A DNA stretch of 64,000 nucleotides. Origin: UBA6224 sp963800205 (GTDB lineage: Bacteria > Patescibacteriota > Saccharimonadia > Saccharimonadales > UBA4665). Below the pieces are notes generated by a model that was not told the DNA's origin, did no database searches, and saw nothing but the letters and a program-made list of their open reading frames with translations. The stretch spans positions 1 to 64,000 of the forward strand of contig CAWCZQ010000005.1 in assembly GCA_963800205.1 (NCBI GenBank). Reading direction: 5' to 3'. Made by a program: the position numbers and the translations under genes. Positions 25,207 through 35,568 of this stretch are shown piece by piece (within the stretch, counting starts at the first letter, position 1; each line of letters starts with the position of its first letter).

Positions 25207-28200
25207 CTAGATATCGCCGTTCCGAAGATCCTTAATGAAGGCCCGGCTTCCAGCTGGGGTCTGGCCGTAGTGGCGAACATTTGGCAATGACAGCTCTTGG
25301 ACGTGCTGCCAGACCGCCGTTACTAACTGTTTGAGTTCATCGTACTCTGATTGTTTAAACGGTAATATGAGCGGCTGCGCGGCGCGACCGTCAGATAGAG
25401 GTTCGAGAAATTCCAGGGCAGCACTTTCAACTTTATAATCCTGGTAGGTATGGGATTTTTCGATAAGCAACATATAAAAATACAGCTGCTGGCGATAATT
25501 GAGATACTTACTCTCTGAGCTCCACTTGGTAGCTGGTGTGCCGCTCTTGAAATCGATGATTCTGACCGTTTTATGCTCTTCGTCGATTTCCAACCGGTCA
25601 ATTTTGCCGGTCAGTATGGCATCGCCCAAAACAACTCCTTCTTTACGGAAGTCTACCTCGGCTTTTGCCGGACCTTTGAGTCGTTCTTGGTGCGCGCCCA
25701 AATAGGCACGGAGTGCCCGGCTGCCGCGGGCGTTGAGCTCTTGCTTTTGAGCGTCGCTGAGATACGAGCGTTGCAGTTTGGATGAAAACCGATGAATAGT
25801 TTCGTCAATGGTGTGCCAGGTGCCCTGCGAGCCCTCTTTTTGCCACCATTCAAGACTCGTATGGAGCGCATCTCCGTAGATGCTGTCCGCGGTTTGTGAT
25901 TCGGGAAAACGCAAGAGTGTTCCCAGTAAAAACTGTTGCGGTCCCGCGTATTCTAGATTGGTAAAGGTATTGAGGTGGGTAGGGCTCATAACGTAGTGAG
26001 CTAGGCGCTCGGATAGCAGACTGCGCATATCGGGGCTGAGATTGTGGTGGCGGCTGTGCCATAAGGTATCGACGTCTTGCCAAATTTGCTCATCGGACCG
26101 TTCTAGGAGCTCTATTTGATTGGCATGCTCTGGCAAAATATCGCTCATGCGCCCTTCTCCGCTTTCTCTCTCGAGGAAATATTTAGCGGGTAAGGTAGGC
26201 TTGCCATTTTCTTTGGCGGCATAACTGGTGGTAAAGAGCCCATGCTTCGCACGCGTTATCGCCACAAAAAGCAGGCGCCGTTTGGTGTCCTCGGTACTGG
26301 CATCGTGCGAGATATGTTTGAGGTTTGCGGGCAGACTGATTTTGCTGTTATTGCCTTTGACACTGCTCCCCCAAATATCGTCGTGCATCGACGGTAAAAA
26401 GACGTAGTCATACTCGAGCCCCTTGGCCTTGTAGACCGTTTGTAGTTGTACGGCAGCGGTAGCTTGGGCTATCGGATGAGTATTCATGAGTGATTGCTCA
26501 GCTTCTACGTAAGTTTCGTACAGTTGAAGTAAGTGGGTAATGTGGAGCTGGCTTTCGGTCTGCAATTGCTGCTCGCGTAGATGTGAGCGAATAACGCTGA
26601 GGTGCGAAATGGCTTCATAAAATGCTTGGGCTGACGACGTCTGTGCTTGTTCGTTAAAATAGTATTCCTTGAGGGGTGAAGTAAAGCTATTGCTGTCGCT
26701 ATCAAATGAGAAAGGCTTGGCACCGGTGATGTAATCGAGCGTTTCTTCGAGTGGCAGTACTGCTGTTTGGAGGGCGAGCGCCATTATGAATCGTGTGGGG
26801 TCGGCTAGCTCGGGAGATTGCAAAGCATAGATATGCCAGGGCTGGTACTCGTTAAATTTTTCTTTGTAGTGTTGCCAGTTGATTGTCCAGATTGTTTCGG
26901 CTGGTATTTGCCAGTAATCTAAGCTAAATAAACGAGGAAGGAGCGTATCGAGGACGTCGTATTGTTGCTCCGAGGCGGCTCGTAAGACTTGGCAAAACAG
27001 TAAGATACCCTGTACGAGCGGTGTCTCGAAGATGTTTTCGCGTTTTTCGTAACTGACCGGTATGTTGCGTTGGTTGAGAAATGGCACGAGCTCTTCAAGA
27101 ATGGCATGTTTTGGTGCAATAACGCTTATTTCCGAGGGATTCACACCTGCGGTGACGAGGTCGGCTATTTTGTCGGCAATCCAGCCATACTCGTTGGCTT
27201 GCGAGCGGAATTCATGCCGCGCAATTGTCGCTTTGGCTGGCAGTGAGGTGCTGGCAGCATCGATGGTTTTGGTAATGCCCTGCAGTCCATGATGGAGTCG
27301 GGATTCGATTTGTTCGGCGATGTTGTGTGCCACGTGCAAAATGTCTCGGTGCGAGCGGTAATTCTGAGTTAGGTTAATGACCGTAACGTCGCGAAAACTT
27401 TCGATGAACGAAACCATGTTGCCAATGTTGGCTCCCTGAAACGCAAAAATGCCTTGGTCGTCATCGCCGACTGCCATGATATTGGGTCTTCCCTCGTGGA
27501 CTGGATGGTCAACGAGGAGTTTAACGAGATCGAATTGCGCTTGGTTGGTATCTTGAAATTCGTCAAGAAGCACGTACTGGTAGGTTTCTTGTATGTTGTA
27601 ACGTAGCTCCGGAGTGTCCTGGAGGGCCTGGATGGTGCGCAGAATCATATCGTTGAAGTCGTATTGTCCGGTTTGCTCTAAGATTGTTTGATAGGCCTTG
27701 TACATACTGGCTAGCGAGGCGAGCTTGCGAGATTGAGCTGGATCGGTAAATTGCCATTGGTCTACATCGTTTTTGTGGAGCCAGGTGTTCTTCCAGGTGG
27801 TAATGGGATTGGTCTTTTGGGCCTGCTCTGCTGCGTCGATGGCAGTAGCTAAGTCTTCGGCGGCGAGCTGAGCAAGTTGGGTGTCAGACTGCTGCAGCGC
27901 TTCAAGGATAGGGTGGAACAATGCTACGGCAGCCTCGGCTTTACGAGGCATGGTTTTCATCGTTGCGAGTGCTTGCTGGACACTTGGCGATACGCTTGTA
28001 TAGGCAGCAAGATTAGCGGCGGCTAATGCACGAACTTGTTCTGGTGTGAGGTTAGCTTGCTTGAAGTCGCCTATCGATCCGATGACACTTTTTACGTAGT
28101 GTTTGGCGCTATACAAAGGATCATCGAATGACAAAGCCGCTATGATGTCTTTCATGATTTGATATTGGCGTATCTCGTCTATAGGGCGCTCCATGCGACT

Positions 28201-28563
28201 ATCCTGCCCCGTCTCTAAATCTATGTGCTCAAAGTAGTCGGGGTAGCTGCGAATGATATCACTGGCAAAACTGTGGTACGTATTGATTTGGACATCGTAT
28301 GCTAGTTCGCCAATCATGCTGCTGAGTCGCTCGCGCATATTGAGTGCGGCAGCTTCGGTAAAGGTTAGGCACAAGATGTTTTGTGGCAGCGTGTCGGTTT
28401 TGGTCAGGATGTTGGCGACACGGGCGCTGAGCAATTGGGTTTTGCCGGTGCCGGGGCCGGCAATAACCAAAACCGGTCCCTCTATTGTGTCGACAGCCTG
28501 TTTCTGGGCTTCATTGAGATTTTTATAGGCAGTTTGAAAATAATCATTGGTAACGGCTGACAT
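25207..28563 (-). CDS. UvrD/PcrA-like superfamily 1 helicase fused to a PD-(D/E)XK nuclease
   Basis: 1118 aa. The helicase part has Walker A IAGPGTGKTQLLSARV (34-49), Walker B LLDEFQDTNQAQ, motif III region VGDDDQGIFAFQGAN, motif IV LTQNYRSHRDIL, and later motifs VYKAKGLEYDYVFLPSM and RLLFVAITRAKHGLF. The C-terminal 200 residues contain a RecB/Cas4-type nuclease core: LTGKIDRLEI followed by RIIDFKSGT (the D...DxK pattern). The arrangement is like AddB/RecB-type or ActD-UvrD fusions and suggests DNA-end processing in recombinational repair. TACAAT lies 9 nt ahead of the ATG. Confidence 0.9.
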   Translation of the reverse strand: MSAVTNDYFQTAYKNLNEAQKQAVDTIEGPVLVIAGPGTGKTQLLSARVANILTKTDTLPQNILCLTFTEAAALNMRERLSSMIGELAYDVQINTYHSFASDIIRSYPDYFEHIDLETGQDSRMERPIDEIRQYQIMKDIIAALSFDDPLYSAKHYVKSVIGSIGDFKQANLTPEQVRALAAANLAAYTSVSPSVQQALATMKTMPRKAEAAVALFHPILEALQQSDTQLAQLAAEDLATAIDAAEQAQKTNPITTWKNTWLHKNDVDQWQFTDPAQSRKLASLASMYKAYQTILEQTGQYDFNDMILRTIQALQDTPELRYNIQETYQYVLLDEFQDTNQAQFDLVKLLVDHPVHEGRPNIMAVGDDDQGIFAFQGANIGNMVSFIESFRDVTVINLTQNYRSHRDILHVAHNIAEQIESRLHHGLQGITKTIDAASTSLPAKATIARHEFRSQANEYGWIADKIADLVTAGVNPSEISVIAPKHAILEELVPFLNQRNIPVSYEKRENIFETPLVQGILLFCQVLRAASEQQYDVLDTLLPRLFSLDYWQIPAETIWTINWQHYKEKFNEYQPWHIYALQSPELADPTRFIMALALQTAVLPLEETLDYITGAKPFSFDSDSNSFTSPLKEYYFNEQAQTSSAQAFYEAISHLSVIRSHLREQQLQTESQLHITHLLQLYETYVEAEQSLMNTHPIAQATAAVQLQTVYKAKGLEYDYVFLPSMHDDIWGSSVKGNNSKISLPANLKHISHDASTEDTKRRLLFVAITRAKHGLFTTSYAAKENGKPTLPAKYFLERESGEGRMSDILPEHANQIELLERSDEQIWQDVDTLWHSRHHNLSPDMRSLLSERLAHYVMSPTHLNTFTNLEYAGPQQFLLGTLLRFPESQTADSIYGDALHTSLEWWQKEGSQGTWHTIDETIHRFSSKLQRSYLSDAQKQELNARGSRALRAYLGAHQERLKGPAKAEVDFRKEGVVLGDAILTGKIDRLEIDEEHKTVRIIDFKSGTPATKWSSESKYLNYRQQLYFYMLLIEKSHTYQDYKVESAALEFLEPLSDGRAAQPLILPFKQSEYDELKQLVTAVWQHVQELSLPNVRHYGQTPAGSRAFIKDLRNGDI

Positions 28564-28599
28564 AGTGCTTCTATTGTAGCCTACGTCGTGTTGTCGTGC

Positions 28600-29828
28600 C
28601 TATTGCGTTTCGGTGGCGCTTTTGCCATCGGATGCTATTTCGCTTTGACCTGTGGTACAGAATGGGCAGGTCTCTTCTTCTTCGAAGCCAGTCGTCCACT
28701 GACGGGCTGCCGCTGGCCAGGACTCGAGGTCATTAAAGGCAACAAAATCAGCCGCTTCCCGCAATAGCCAACCAAACCAGCCGGTGACGTGAAACTTACG
28801 GTAGTTAACTACATGCCCATTTGGTGCCGACAGGAATAACACTAATCGGTACTGTGGGATTATAAGCTTTCATGTCTTTGCCACGAGCCCGCCGTTTGAG
28901 ATTATTGGCGACGAAGTTTCCATCGTGGATGGCGGTCTGAGCCAGGCCACTGTAGGGCGTGTTGGCATTATCGCCGATGACAAAAATATTTTCCTCCGCC
29001 TGAAGGTAGACATCGGTAGCTACCTTGCCCCGGTTCATCAGTACAAAGTGATTATCAATAAAGAATGGATGATTGGTTACCCCGGCAGTCCAGATGACGG
29101 TATGGCTGCGCAATCGCTTACCGGATACCATGAGCTCGTTAGCCGTTTGCCCCTGCACTACCATGCCGAGATGGAGTTTTACCCCTAAGTCGACGCAGTC
29201 GGCGGCGAACTGCGCGTGACGTCGTTTTGGGCATACGTGGTAGTAAGCGGGGAGCTGCCTCGATAAGGCGGACGTTAATGGCACGTTTTTTAATGCCGTG
29301 ATTCGTCATAACGGACCTTAAATACTCTGGCAGCGCACCGGCGAGCTCGATGCCGGTTGGTCCGCCGCCAACGATGAGATAATTCAGGTCCGGCTTCGCT
29401 TGATCGATGAGTTGTTGATGTAAGTGAGCCTTGAGCTGCAGGGCATCGTTATTTGATTTAATACCGTAGGCGTGTTCTTGTAGGCCCGGTATCGAGAAGT
29501 AATTAGTGACGACTCCAACTCCGATAATGAGCGTATCGAAACTGTAAGCGGTACCGTCGCTAGTAATAATCTGCTTGTCGATACGATTGAGCTCTTTTGC
29601 ACTTCCCTGCACGATGGTGATACGGACATCTTTGAATATTTCAGAGAGTGGTATGGCAGAGTTGGCTCGTTTTCCACCCGTGGCCGTCCGATATAGCGTC
29701 GGATAGTAGCGAAAATCATCGTGCTCGGTGAGAAGCGTGACGTGAAAATGACCATTTTTGGCAAGATCTAGTGCGGCCTTTATACCGCCAAAACCACCGC
29801 CCACCACTAGTACTTTTTCTATTTTCAT
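28600..29828 (-). pseudogene. type II NADH dehydrogenase (NDH-2), two single-base frameshifts
   Basis: NDH-2 passes electrons from NADH to quinone on the inner membrane face without pumping. The start has the FAD motif VLVVGGGFGGIKAALDLAK and then the NADH motif YLIVGGGPTGIELAGAL. Frame breaks occur (1) in an AAAA run at about 29224-29228, where dropping one A joins RLLPRMPK to RRHAQFAADCVDLG, and (2) at about 28811-28814, where dropping one T joins VIPVGTKWA to VVNYRKFHVTGWFGW. The corrected product is about 408 aa with IGDNANTPYSGLAQTAIHDG (FAD site) and the C-terminal membrane-binding part. Both breaks are single extra bases, as elsewhere in this window. Confidence 0.88.
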
Positions 29829-29944
29829 AACGTTCTGCTAGTAGTGTAGCGAATGCATAAGCATGTTGTCTAGGGACTCACGGTAGATGAAACATTAGCG
29901 AAATGCTTGCCAGTATAGTATGAGACGGTTAAGCTTAAAATATA

Positions 29945-31594
29945 ATGAACGATTTTATAGATGAACTATCAGCGCGCGGTTTTCGTGGCGAGATCGACAC
30001 GACTGATGAAAGCCGAGAGTTTTATAGCCACGATGCCAGTCTTTTTGAGATAAAACCCGAAGTGGTTGTGAAGCCACAAGATTCGGCAGACATCCAGCAG
30101 CTGGTCAAGCTGGTGGCAGAAAAGAAAAAAGATATTCCCAATCTGTCAGTGACGGCTCGAAGTGCGGGCACCGATATGGCCGGCGGCGCGATTAACGAAT
30201 CGATTATCGTTGACTTTACCAAGCACTTTACGAATATATCGAGTGTATCGGCCACCGAAGCCCAGGCACAACCTGGTGTCTATTACCGCGACTTCGAAGT
30301 AGAAACGTTTAAGTACGATGCAATCATGCCGTCGTACCCGGCCTCTCGCGACATGTGTACCATCGGCGGTATGGTGGCGAACAACTCCGGTGGTGAAAAA
30401 TCGTTGGAATTTGGTAAAGTTAAAGACTTCGTGAATGAATTGCAGGTTGTGTTTGCGGATGGCAACGAGTACACCGTGAAACCGCTCAATAAGACAGAGC
30501 TCGATGCCAAGATAGCACAGCAAGATTACGAGGGCCGTATATACGAACGTATATACAACCTTTGCGAAGAACACTACGATGAAATTAAGGCAGCGAAGCC
30601 CAATGTGACCAAAAATTCCATGGGCTACACGCTTTGGGAAGTGTGGGATCGCGATACAGGCATCTTTGATTTGACGAAACTTATCGTCGGCTCCGAGGGT
30701 ACACTTGGGTTGGTCACCGACATTAAGTATCGATTGGTGCCAACACGCCCCTATACTGGGTTACTGGTTTGTTTTTTGAAGGGGCTCGACCCACTCGGCG
30801 ACATAATCAACGATGTACTTCAGCACAAACCGGCGACATTTGAAGGGTTTGATGACCAAACGCTGTATTTGTCGTTGCGCTTTATGCCGAGCTTTATGAA
30901 AATCCTTGGCGTCAAGAAGTTTATCCACTTACTGATTACCCTCATACCGGATGGGTTAATGCTACTCAAAGGTATTCCAAAGCTAATTTTGATGGTTGAG
31001 TTTAACGGCCAAACACAGCAAGAGGTGGACGACAAGATCGTAGCCTTACGAGCAGATCTTCGTAAATATGGCATGGCTATGGAGAGTGATGACACAGCGG
31101 CTAAGAGTGAAAAATTCTGGATTATGCGTCGTCAAAGTTTCCAGCTACTCCGCAGTAAAGTCAAAGATAAGCACACCGCACCATTTATTGATGATCTGGT
31201 TGTGAACCCCCCGCACCTCCCCGAATTTTTGCCACGACTCCAAAAGATTATCCGCAAATATAAGCTCTTTGCGACGATTGCAGGACACATGGGTGATGGA
31301 AACTTTCATATTATCCCGCTCATGAAGATTGAAGATCCTGCTGAAAAAGAAAAGCTATTGCCCGCCATGAAAGAAGTTAACCATCTCGTCTTAGAATACG
31401 GTGGTTCACTGTCGGGTGAGCATAACGATGGATTGGTACGGGGCCCATGGCTCGAAGAACAGTTTGGCAAAGAGATACTCGGCTTCTTCAAGGAAGTTAA
31501 ACAAATTTTTGATCCCGAGAATATCTTTAACCCACACAAAAAATCTGATGCCGATTGGGATTACTCCTTTGATCATGTGCGCGATCACTTTTAG
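29945..31594 (+). CDS. FAD-binding D-lactate/glycolate dehydrogenase-like oxidoreductase
   Basis: 549 aa, VAO/PCMH family. The FAD domain has TARSAGTDMAGGAINESII and GGMVANNSGGEKSLEFGKV; the substrate domain near the C-terminus has AGHMGDGNFHIIPL and SGEHNDGLVRGPW, the typical His/Asp motifs of GlcD and D-lactate dehydrogenases. It probably oxidises a 2-hydroxyacid and gives the electrons to quinone. No membrane helix is obvious, so binding is peripheral. It stands immediately upstream of the quinol oxidase operon, which supports a respiratory role. A Cys-rich iron-sulfur extension is absent. Confidence 0.85.
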   Translation: MNDFIDELSARGFRGEIDTTDESREFYSHDASLFEIKPEVVVKPQDSADIQQLVKLVAEKKKDIPNLSVTARSAGTDMAGGAINESIIVDFTKHFTNISSVSATEAQAQPGVYYRDFEVETFKYDAIMPSYPASRDMCTIGGMVANNSGGEKSLEFGKVKDFVNELQVVFADGNEYTVKPLNKTELDAKIAQQDYEGRIYERIYNLCEEHYDEIKAAKPNVTKNSMGYTLWEVWDRDTGIFDLTKLIVGSEGTLGLVTDIKYRLVPTRPYTGLLVCFLKGLDPLGDIINDVLQHKPATFEGFDDQTLYLSLRFMPSFMKILGVKKFIHLLITLIPDGLMLLKGIPKLILMVEFNGQTQQEVDDKIVALRADLRKYGMAMESDDTAAKSEKFWIMRRQSFQLLRSKVKDKHTAPFIDDLVVNPPHLPEFLPRLQKIIRKYKLFATIAGHMGDGNFHIIPLMKIEDPAEKEKLLPAMKEVNHLVLEYGGSLSGEHNDGLVRGPWLEEQFGKEILGFFKEVKQIFDPENIFNPHKKSDADWDYSFDHVRDHF

Positions 31595-31647
31595 TCGTCG
31601 TCATTTATACCTAACATGCTAGAATAAGCATAAAGGGAAACAATGGG

Positions 31648-34599
31648 GTGAATAAACGCATACGGACACTATTACTTTTCGCTATACCTCTCACGCTGAC
31701 GGTAGGACTCGTGGTGCTCGCATGGTGGTATGCAGCTGGCCACTCGGTACCCGTCTTGCAACCACGTGGCGATATTGCATCGCGGGAACGCGAATTACTA
31801 ATTGTTGCACTGCTCTTATCAGCATTGGTTGTGGTGCCGGTATTTACCTTAACAGTGCTTTTTGCCTGGAAATACCGCGAGACGAACCCTAAACCGCAAC
31901 AATATCGGCCGGATTGGGCTGGGAACAAACTCTATGAGTCGATTTGGTGGGGTATACCGATAGTGATTGTTGGGGTGTTATCAGTGATAACGTGGATTAC
32001 TTCGCATTCCCTTGACCCGTATAAACAACTTGATTCTGCCAAAAAACCCATACATGTGCAGGTCGTGGCCCTCGATTGGAAATGGTTATTTATATACCCA
32101 GAAGAGCATGTTGCCAGTGTGAATCAAATGGCTGTGCCAGTCGGACGGCCGGTCAATTTCGAGATTACCTCTGATACTGTAATGAATTCATTTTGGATAC
32201 CACAGCTCGGTAGCCAAATCTATGCGATGCCGGGGATGAGCACTAAGCTGCATTTGATTGCTGATCGCCGCGGTGAGTACTACGGGTCGGCGGCTAACAT
32301 AAGTGGCAGTGGATTTTCGTCTATGAACTTCCGCGTCGAAGCCATGCCCGAAGAGGGCTATCGCCAGTGGCTTACAAAAGCCCAGGGTTCTCGTAGTAAT
32401 CTGACGATGGATGCTTATCATACATTAGCTAAACCATCCAAGCAGAATAAGGTCCGCTATTACGCTCCCGTGCAGGACGGGCTGTATAGTAATGTAGTAA
32501 TGAAGTATATGTCTATGGAATCAATGTCGGATGATACCGAAGCAAACTCTGCTGGAAGTCGTGACGCCGACTATGCAATCAATGACCACTGGCACGGGAG
32601 AGGATATGCGACCATGATGCTGGCTTCGATATTCGGCCGTTTGAATTGGGATGCCCTGCCCGACGCGTTGATAACCCAAGGAGCGGCGGCGTCGATTGTG
32701 CTCGGTACGCTCGCAGCCGTTGCGGCGATGACCTACTTCAAAAAATGGGGCTGGCTGTGGCGCGAGTGGATTACGACCACCAATCACAAAAAAATTGGTG
32801 TGATGTATATTGTCGTCGCCTTGGTAATGTTGCTGCGCGGGTTAGCAGACGCTCTCATGATGCGTACACAGCAAGCCTTATCGGTTGGCGATTCGCAAGG
32901 CGTGCTAACCTCTGATACTTTTCAGCAGGTGTTTAGCGCACACGGTACCATCATGATTTTCTTTGTGGCTATGGGCTTGATGTTTGGCTTAATCAACCTG
33001 GTATTGCCGCAGCAATTGGGCTCACGAGATGTCGCCTTTCCGTTTTTGAACTCTGCTAGTTTTTGGCTGTTTGCGTCCGGGATGATACTTATTAACATGT
33101 CGTTGGTGCTTGGCGAATTTTCGGCAGCCGGTTGGTTGGCATATCCGCCCCTCAGCGAGGCCACATTTAGCCCGGGTGTTGGTGTTGATTACTGGATATG
33201 GAGTTTGCAGATTGCTGGTATCGGTAGTTTGCTCAGTGGCGTCAACTTTATTACGACGATTCTGAAAATGAGAGCAAAAGGTATGGCACTGATGAAAATG
33301 CCACTGTTTGCGTGGAGTGTCTTTGGCAGTATGACGTTGGTTGTGGTGGCGTTTCCTATTCTGACAGTCACACTCACCCTACTCTTTTTGGACCGGGCGT
33401 TCGGCATGCACTTCTTTACGGCAGACGGTGGTGGTAACGCGATGATGTACATCAACCTAATCTGGGCCTGGGGTCATCCTGAAGTTTATATTCTTGTCTT
33501 ACCAGCCTTTGGTGCTTTCTCCGAAATTGTCGCTACCTTTTCGCGCAAGCGGCTATTTGGCTATACCTCGATGGTGTATGCCATATGGGGTATTGTGTTT
33601 CTGTCGTTTACTGTCTGGCTCCACCACTTCTTTACGATGGGGGCTGGTGCTAATGTTAACGCCTTCTTTGGAATCATGACCATGGCAATCGCTGTTCCCA
33701 CAGGGGTTAAGATATTCAACTGGCTGTTTACAATGTATAAGGGGCGCATCTGGTTTGCTTCGCCGATGATCTGGTTTATTGGCTTTATGTTTTTGTTTAC
33801 CATCGGCGGCGTGACGGGTGTGTTGCTGGCTGTGCCGGCGATAGACTTCCAGGTGCACAACAGTCTTTTCCTGGTGGCGCATTTCCACAATATGATTATT
33901 AGCGGTGTTGTGTTTGGATTTATGGCGGCATTAACCTACTGGTTCCCTAAGATTACCGGCTTTATGCTAAACGAAACGCTCGGCAAGATAGCGGCGTGGT
34001 GCTGGATTGTCGGCTTTGTGCTTGCCTTCTTCCCGCTGTATATCCTTGGCTTTATGGGCGCCACTCGCCGGCTCGATCACTACGAAGCGTCGTTAGGCTG
34101 GCAACCGCTGTTTATCGTTGCCGGCATCGGCGCGCTCATAATATGTGCCGGCGTTGGCGTCCAGCTAATCCAGTTTGCCTACAGTATATGGAAACGCAAT
34201 GACAATCGAGATACTACTGGCGATCCATGGAACGGCCGAACACTGGAGTGGGCAACCGCATCGCCGACGCAAGAGTATAACTTTGCAGTATTGCCTGAGG
34301 TTACGGAGCGAGATGCCTTCTGGGAGATGAAGCAATCGGGTCAGCAAGCTACAACAGCGACGTATCACGACATCATGGTGCCACGTAATACTCCGACAGG
34401 TTTTTTCATTGGCGTATCGACATTTGTCGTCGGGTTTGCGGCTATATGGCACATCTGGTGGTTGTTATTAGTTGCTATTACCGGAGTGCTAGTGGTTGTT
34501 ATGCGTCATACGCTGAGCGAAAACGATACAGAGCGCATGATTCCGGCCGATGAAGTGGCGCGAACCGAAGCACTATATCGAAAAGAAGGAAAACAATGA
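31648..34599 (+). CDS. cytochrome bo-type quinol oxidase, subunits II and I fused
   Basis: A 983-aa fusion. Residues 1 to about 300 are CyoA-like: two N-terminal helices and the cupredoxin domain SFWIPQLGSQIYAMPGMSTK, which lacks the CuA Cys/His ligands, so it uses quinol. From about 360 it is CyoB-like heme-copper subunit I: heme-ligand stretch SAHGTIMIFFVAMG, active-site WAWGHPEVYILVLP (His, Glu, Tyr), WLHHFFTMG, PTGVKIFNW (K channel) and HNSLFLVAHFHN. Start is GTG at 31648 with AAAGGGA upstream. The normal separate genes cyoA and cyoB are here one reading frame. The stop overlaps the cyoC ATG by 4 bp. Confidence 0.95.
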   Translation: MNKRIRTLLLFAIPLTLTVGLVVLAWWYAAGHSVPVLQPRGDIASRERELLIVALLLSALVVVPVFTLTVLFAWKYRETNPKPQQYRPDWAGNKLYESIWWGIPIVIVGVLSVITWITSHSLDPYKQLDSAKKPIHVQVVALDWKWLFIYPEEHVASVNQMAVPVGRPVNFEITSDTVMNSFWIPQLGSQIYAMPGMSTKLHLIADRRGEYYGSAANISGSGFSSMNFRVEAMPEEGYRQWLTKAQGSRSNLTMDAYHTLAKPSKQNKVRYYAPVQDGLYSNVVMKYMSMESMSDDTEANSAGSRDADYAINDHWHGRGYATMMLASIFGRLNWDALPDALITQGAAASIVLGTLAAVAAMTYFKKWGWLWREWITTTNHKKIGVMYIVVALVMLLRGLADALMMRTQQALSVGDSQGVLTSDTFQQVFSAHGTIMIFFVAMGLMFGLINLVLPQQLGSRDVAFPFLNSASFWLFASGMILINMSLVLGEFSAAGWLAYPPLSEATFSPGVGVDYWIWSLQIAGIGSLLSGVNFITTILKMRAKGMALMKMPLFAWSVFGSMTLVVVAFPILTVTLTLLFLDRAFGMHFFTADGGGNAMMYINLIWAWGHPEVYILVLPAFGAFSEIVATFSRKRLFGYTSMVYAIWGIVFLSFTVWLHHFFTMGAGANVNAFFGIMTMAIAVPTGVKIFNWLFTMYKGRIWFASPMIWFIGFMFLFTIGGVTGVLLAVPAIDFQVHNSLFLVAHFHNMIISGVVFGFMAALTYWFPKITGFMLNETLGKIAAWCWIVGFVLAFFPLYILGFMGATRRLDHYEASLGWQPLFIVAGIGALIICAGVGVQLIQFAYSIWKRNDNRDTTGDPWNGRTLEWATASPTQEYNFAVLPEVTERDAFWEMKQSGQQATTATYHDIMVPRNTPTGFFIGVSTFVVGFAAIWHIWWLLLVAITGVLVVVMRHTLSENDTERMIPADEVARTEALYRKEGKQ

Positions 34600-35186
34600 G
34601 TCATCAATTAACACCCCACGAAGCAGTAGTACAAGAACGAACTATGCTGGGCTTTTGGCTTTATGTCATGACGGATTGTATTTTGTTTGCCACATTGTTC
34701 GCGGTGTATGCGGTCATGCATACCAATACTAATGGCGGGCTCGGCGCACACGACCTATTTAGTCTGCCGAATGTGCTAGCAGAAACACTTTTGCTGCTCA
34801 CTAGTAGTTTTACATGTGGTGTTGCTATGCTGGCAGTGCACCGGCGGCAACAAGCTCAGACTGCGGTATGGTTTGCGATAACCTTCGTTCTTGGGTTAGC
34901 TTTTTTGGCTTTAGAGCTGACTGAATTTCGTCAATTGGCGGCAGAAGGTAATAATTGGCAGCGCAGTGGCTTTTTGAGCTCATTCTTTGTGCTGGTTGGT
35001 ACGCATGGTGCTCATATTACGGTTGGCCTACTGTGGATGGCGGCACTTGTCACGCGACTGGTACGTCGGGGATTTTCGGAGGCTACCGTCCGACGATTTA
35101 TGCTACTGAGTATTTTCTGGCACTTCCTGGACGTGGTATGGATATTTATTTTTACGGTTGTGTATTTGATGGGGGCTGCGGGGTAG
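34596..35186 (+). CDS. cyoC: quinol oxidase subunit III
   Basis: 196 aa with five membrane helices. The start PHEAVVQERTMLGFWLYVMTDCILFATLF and the later GTHGAHITVGLLWMAALV match CyoC (quoted in part: ERTMLGFWLYVMTD). It stabilises the oxidase and supports proton uptake. It overlaps cyoAB by 4 bp and is followed 1 bp later by cyoD. Confidence 0.93.
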   Translation: MSHQLTPHEAVVQERTMLGFWLYVMTDCILFATLFAVYAVMHTNTNGGLGAHDLFSLPNVLAETLLLLTSSFTCGVAMLAVHRRQQAQTAVWFAITFVLGLAFLALELTEFRQLAAEGNNWQRSGFLSSFFVLVGTHGAHITVGLLWMAALVTRLVRRGFSEATVRRFMLLSIFWHFLDVVWIFIFTVVYLMGAAG

Positions 35187-35187
35187 T

Positions 35188-35568
35188 ATGAGCGAGCATA
35201 AACTTCATCATCGACCCGTAAATACGACCGGTCTATTGCCGTCGTATGTTGTCGGCTTTGTCTTGTCGATATTATTTACTATGCTGGCTTACGTGAGTGT
35301 ATCTCAGCACTGGTTTAGTCGTGTTTCGACAATTATGATCGTACTGCTTGTACTGGCGCTTCTGCAGACCGTAGTGCAGCTCGTATTCTTCTTGCATATC
35401 GGAAGAGAAGCCCGGCCGCGTTGGAAATTGTATGCCCTACTGAGCACCATAGTATTTGCACTCATCATCGTGGTTGGTTCGATTTGGATAATGTACAACC
35501 TCAACTACAACATGTCACCAGAACGTATTAACCAGTATATGACGCATCAGGTCGAAAGCGGGCTCTAG
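35188..35568 (+). CDS. cyoD: quinol oxidase subunit IV
   Basis: 126 aa, three membrane helices, small CyoD-like protein (HWFSRVSTIMIVLLVLALLQ and VQLVFFLHIGRE are typical). It helps assembly of the CuB site. The stop overlaps the GTG start of the heme O synthase gene by one base. Confidence 0.88.
   Translation: MSEHKLHHRPVNTTGLLPSYVVGFVLSILFTMLAYVSVSQHWFSRVSTIMIVLLVLALLQTVVQLVFFLHIGREARPRWKLYALLSTIVFALIIVVGSIWIMYNLNYNMSPERINQYMTHQVESGL

Noticed and set aside
28805..29284. A separate 159-aa protein
   Set aside because: It is the middle part of NDH-2 after a one-base frameshift, not an independent gene.
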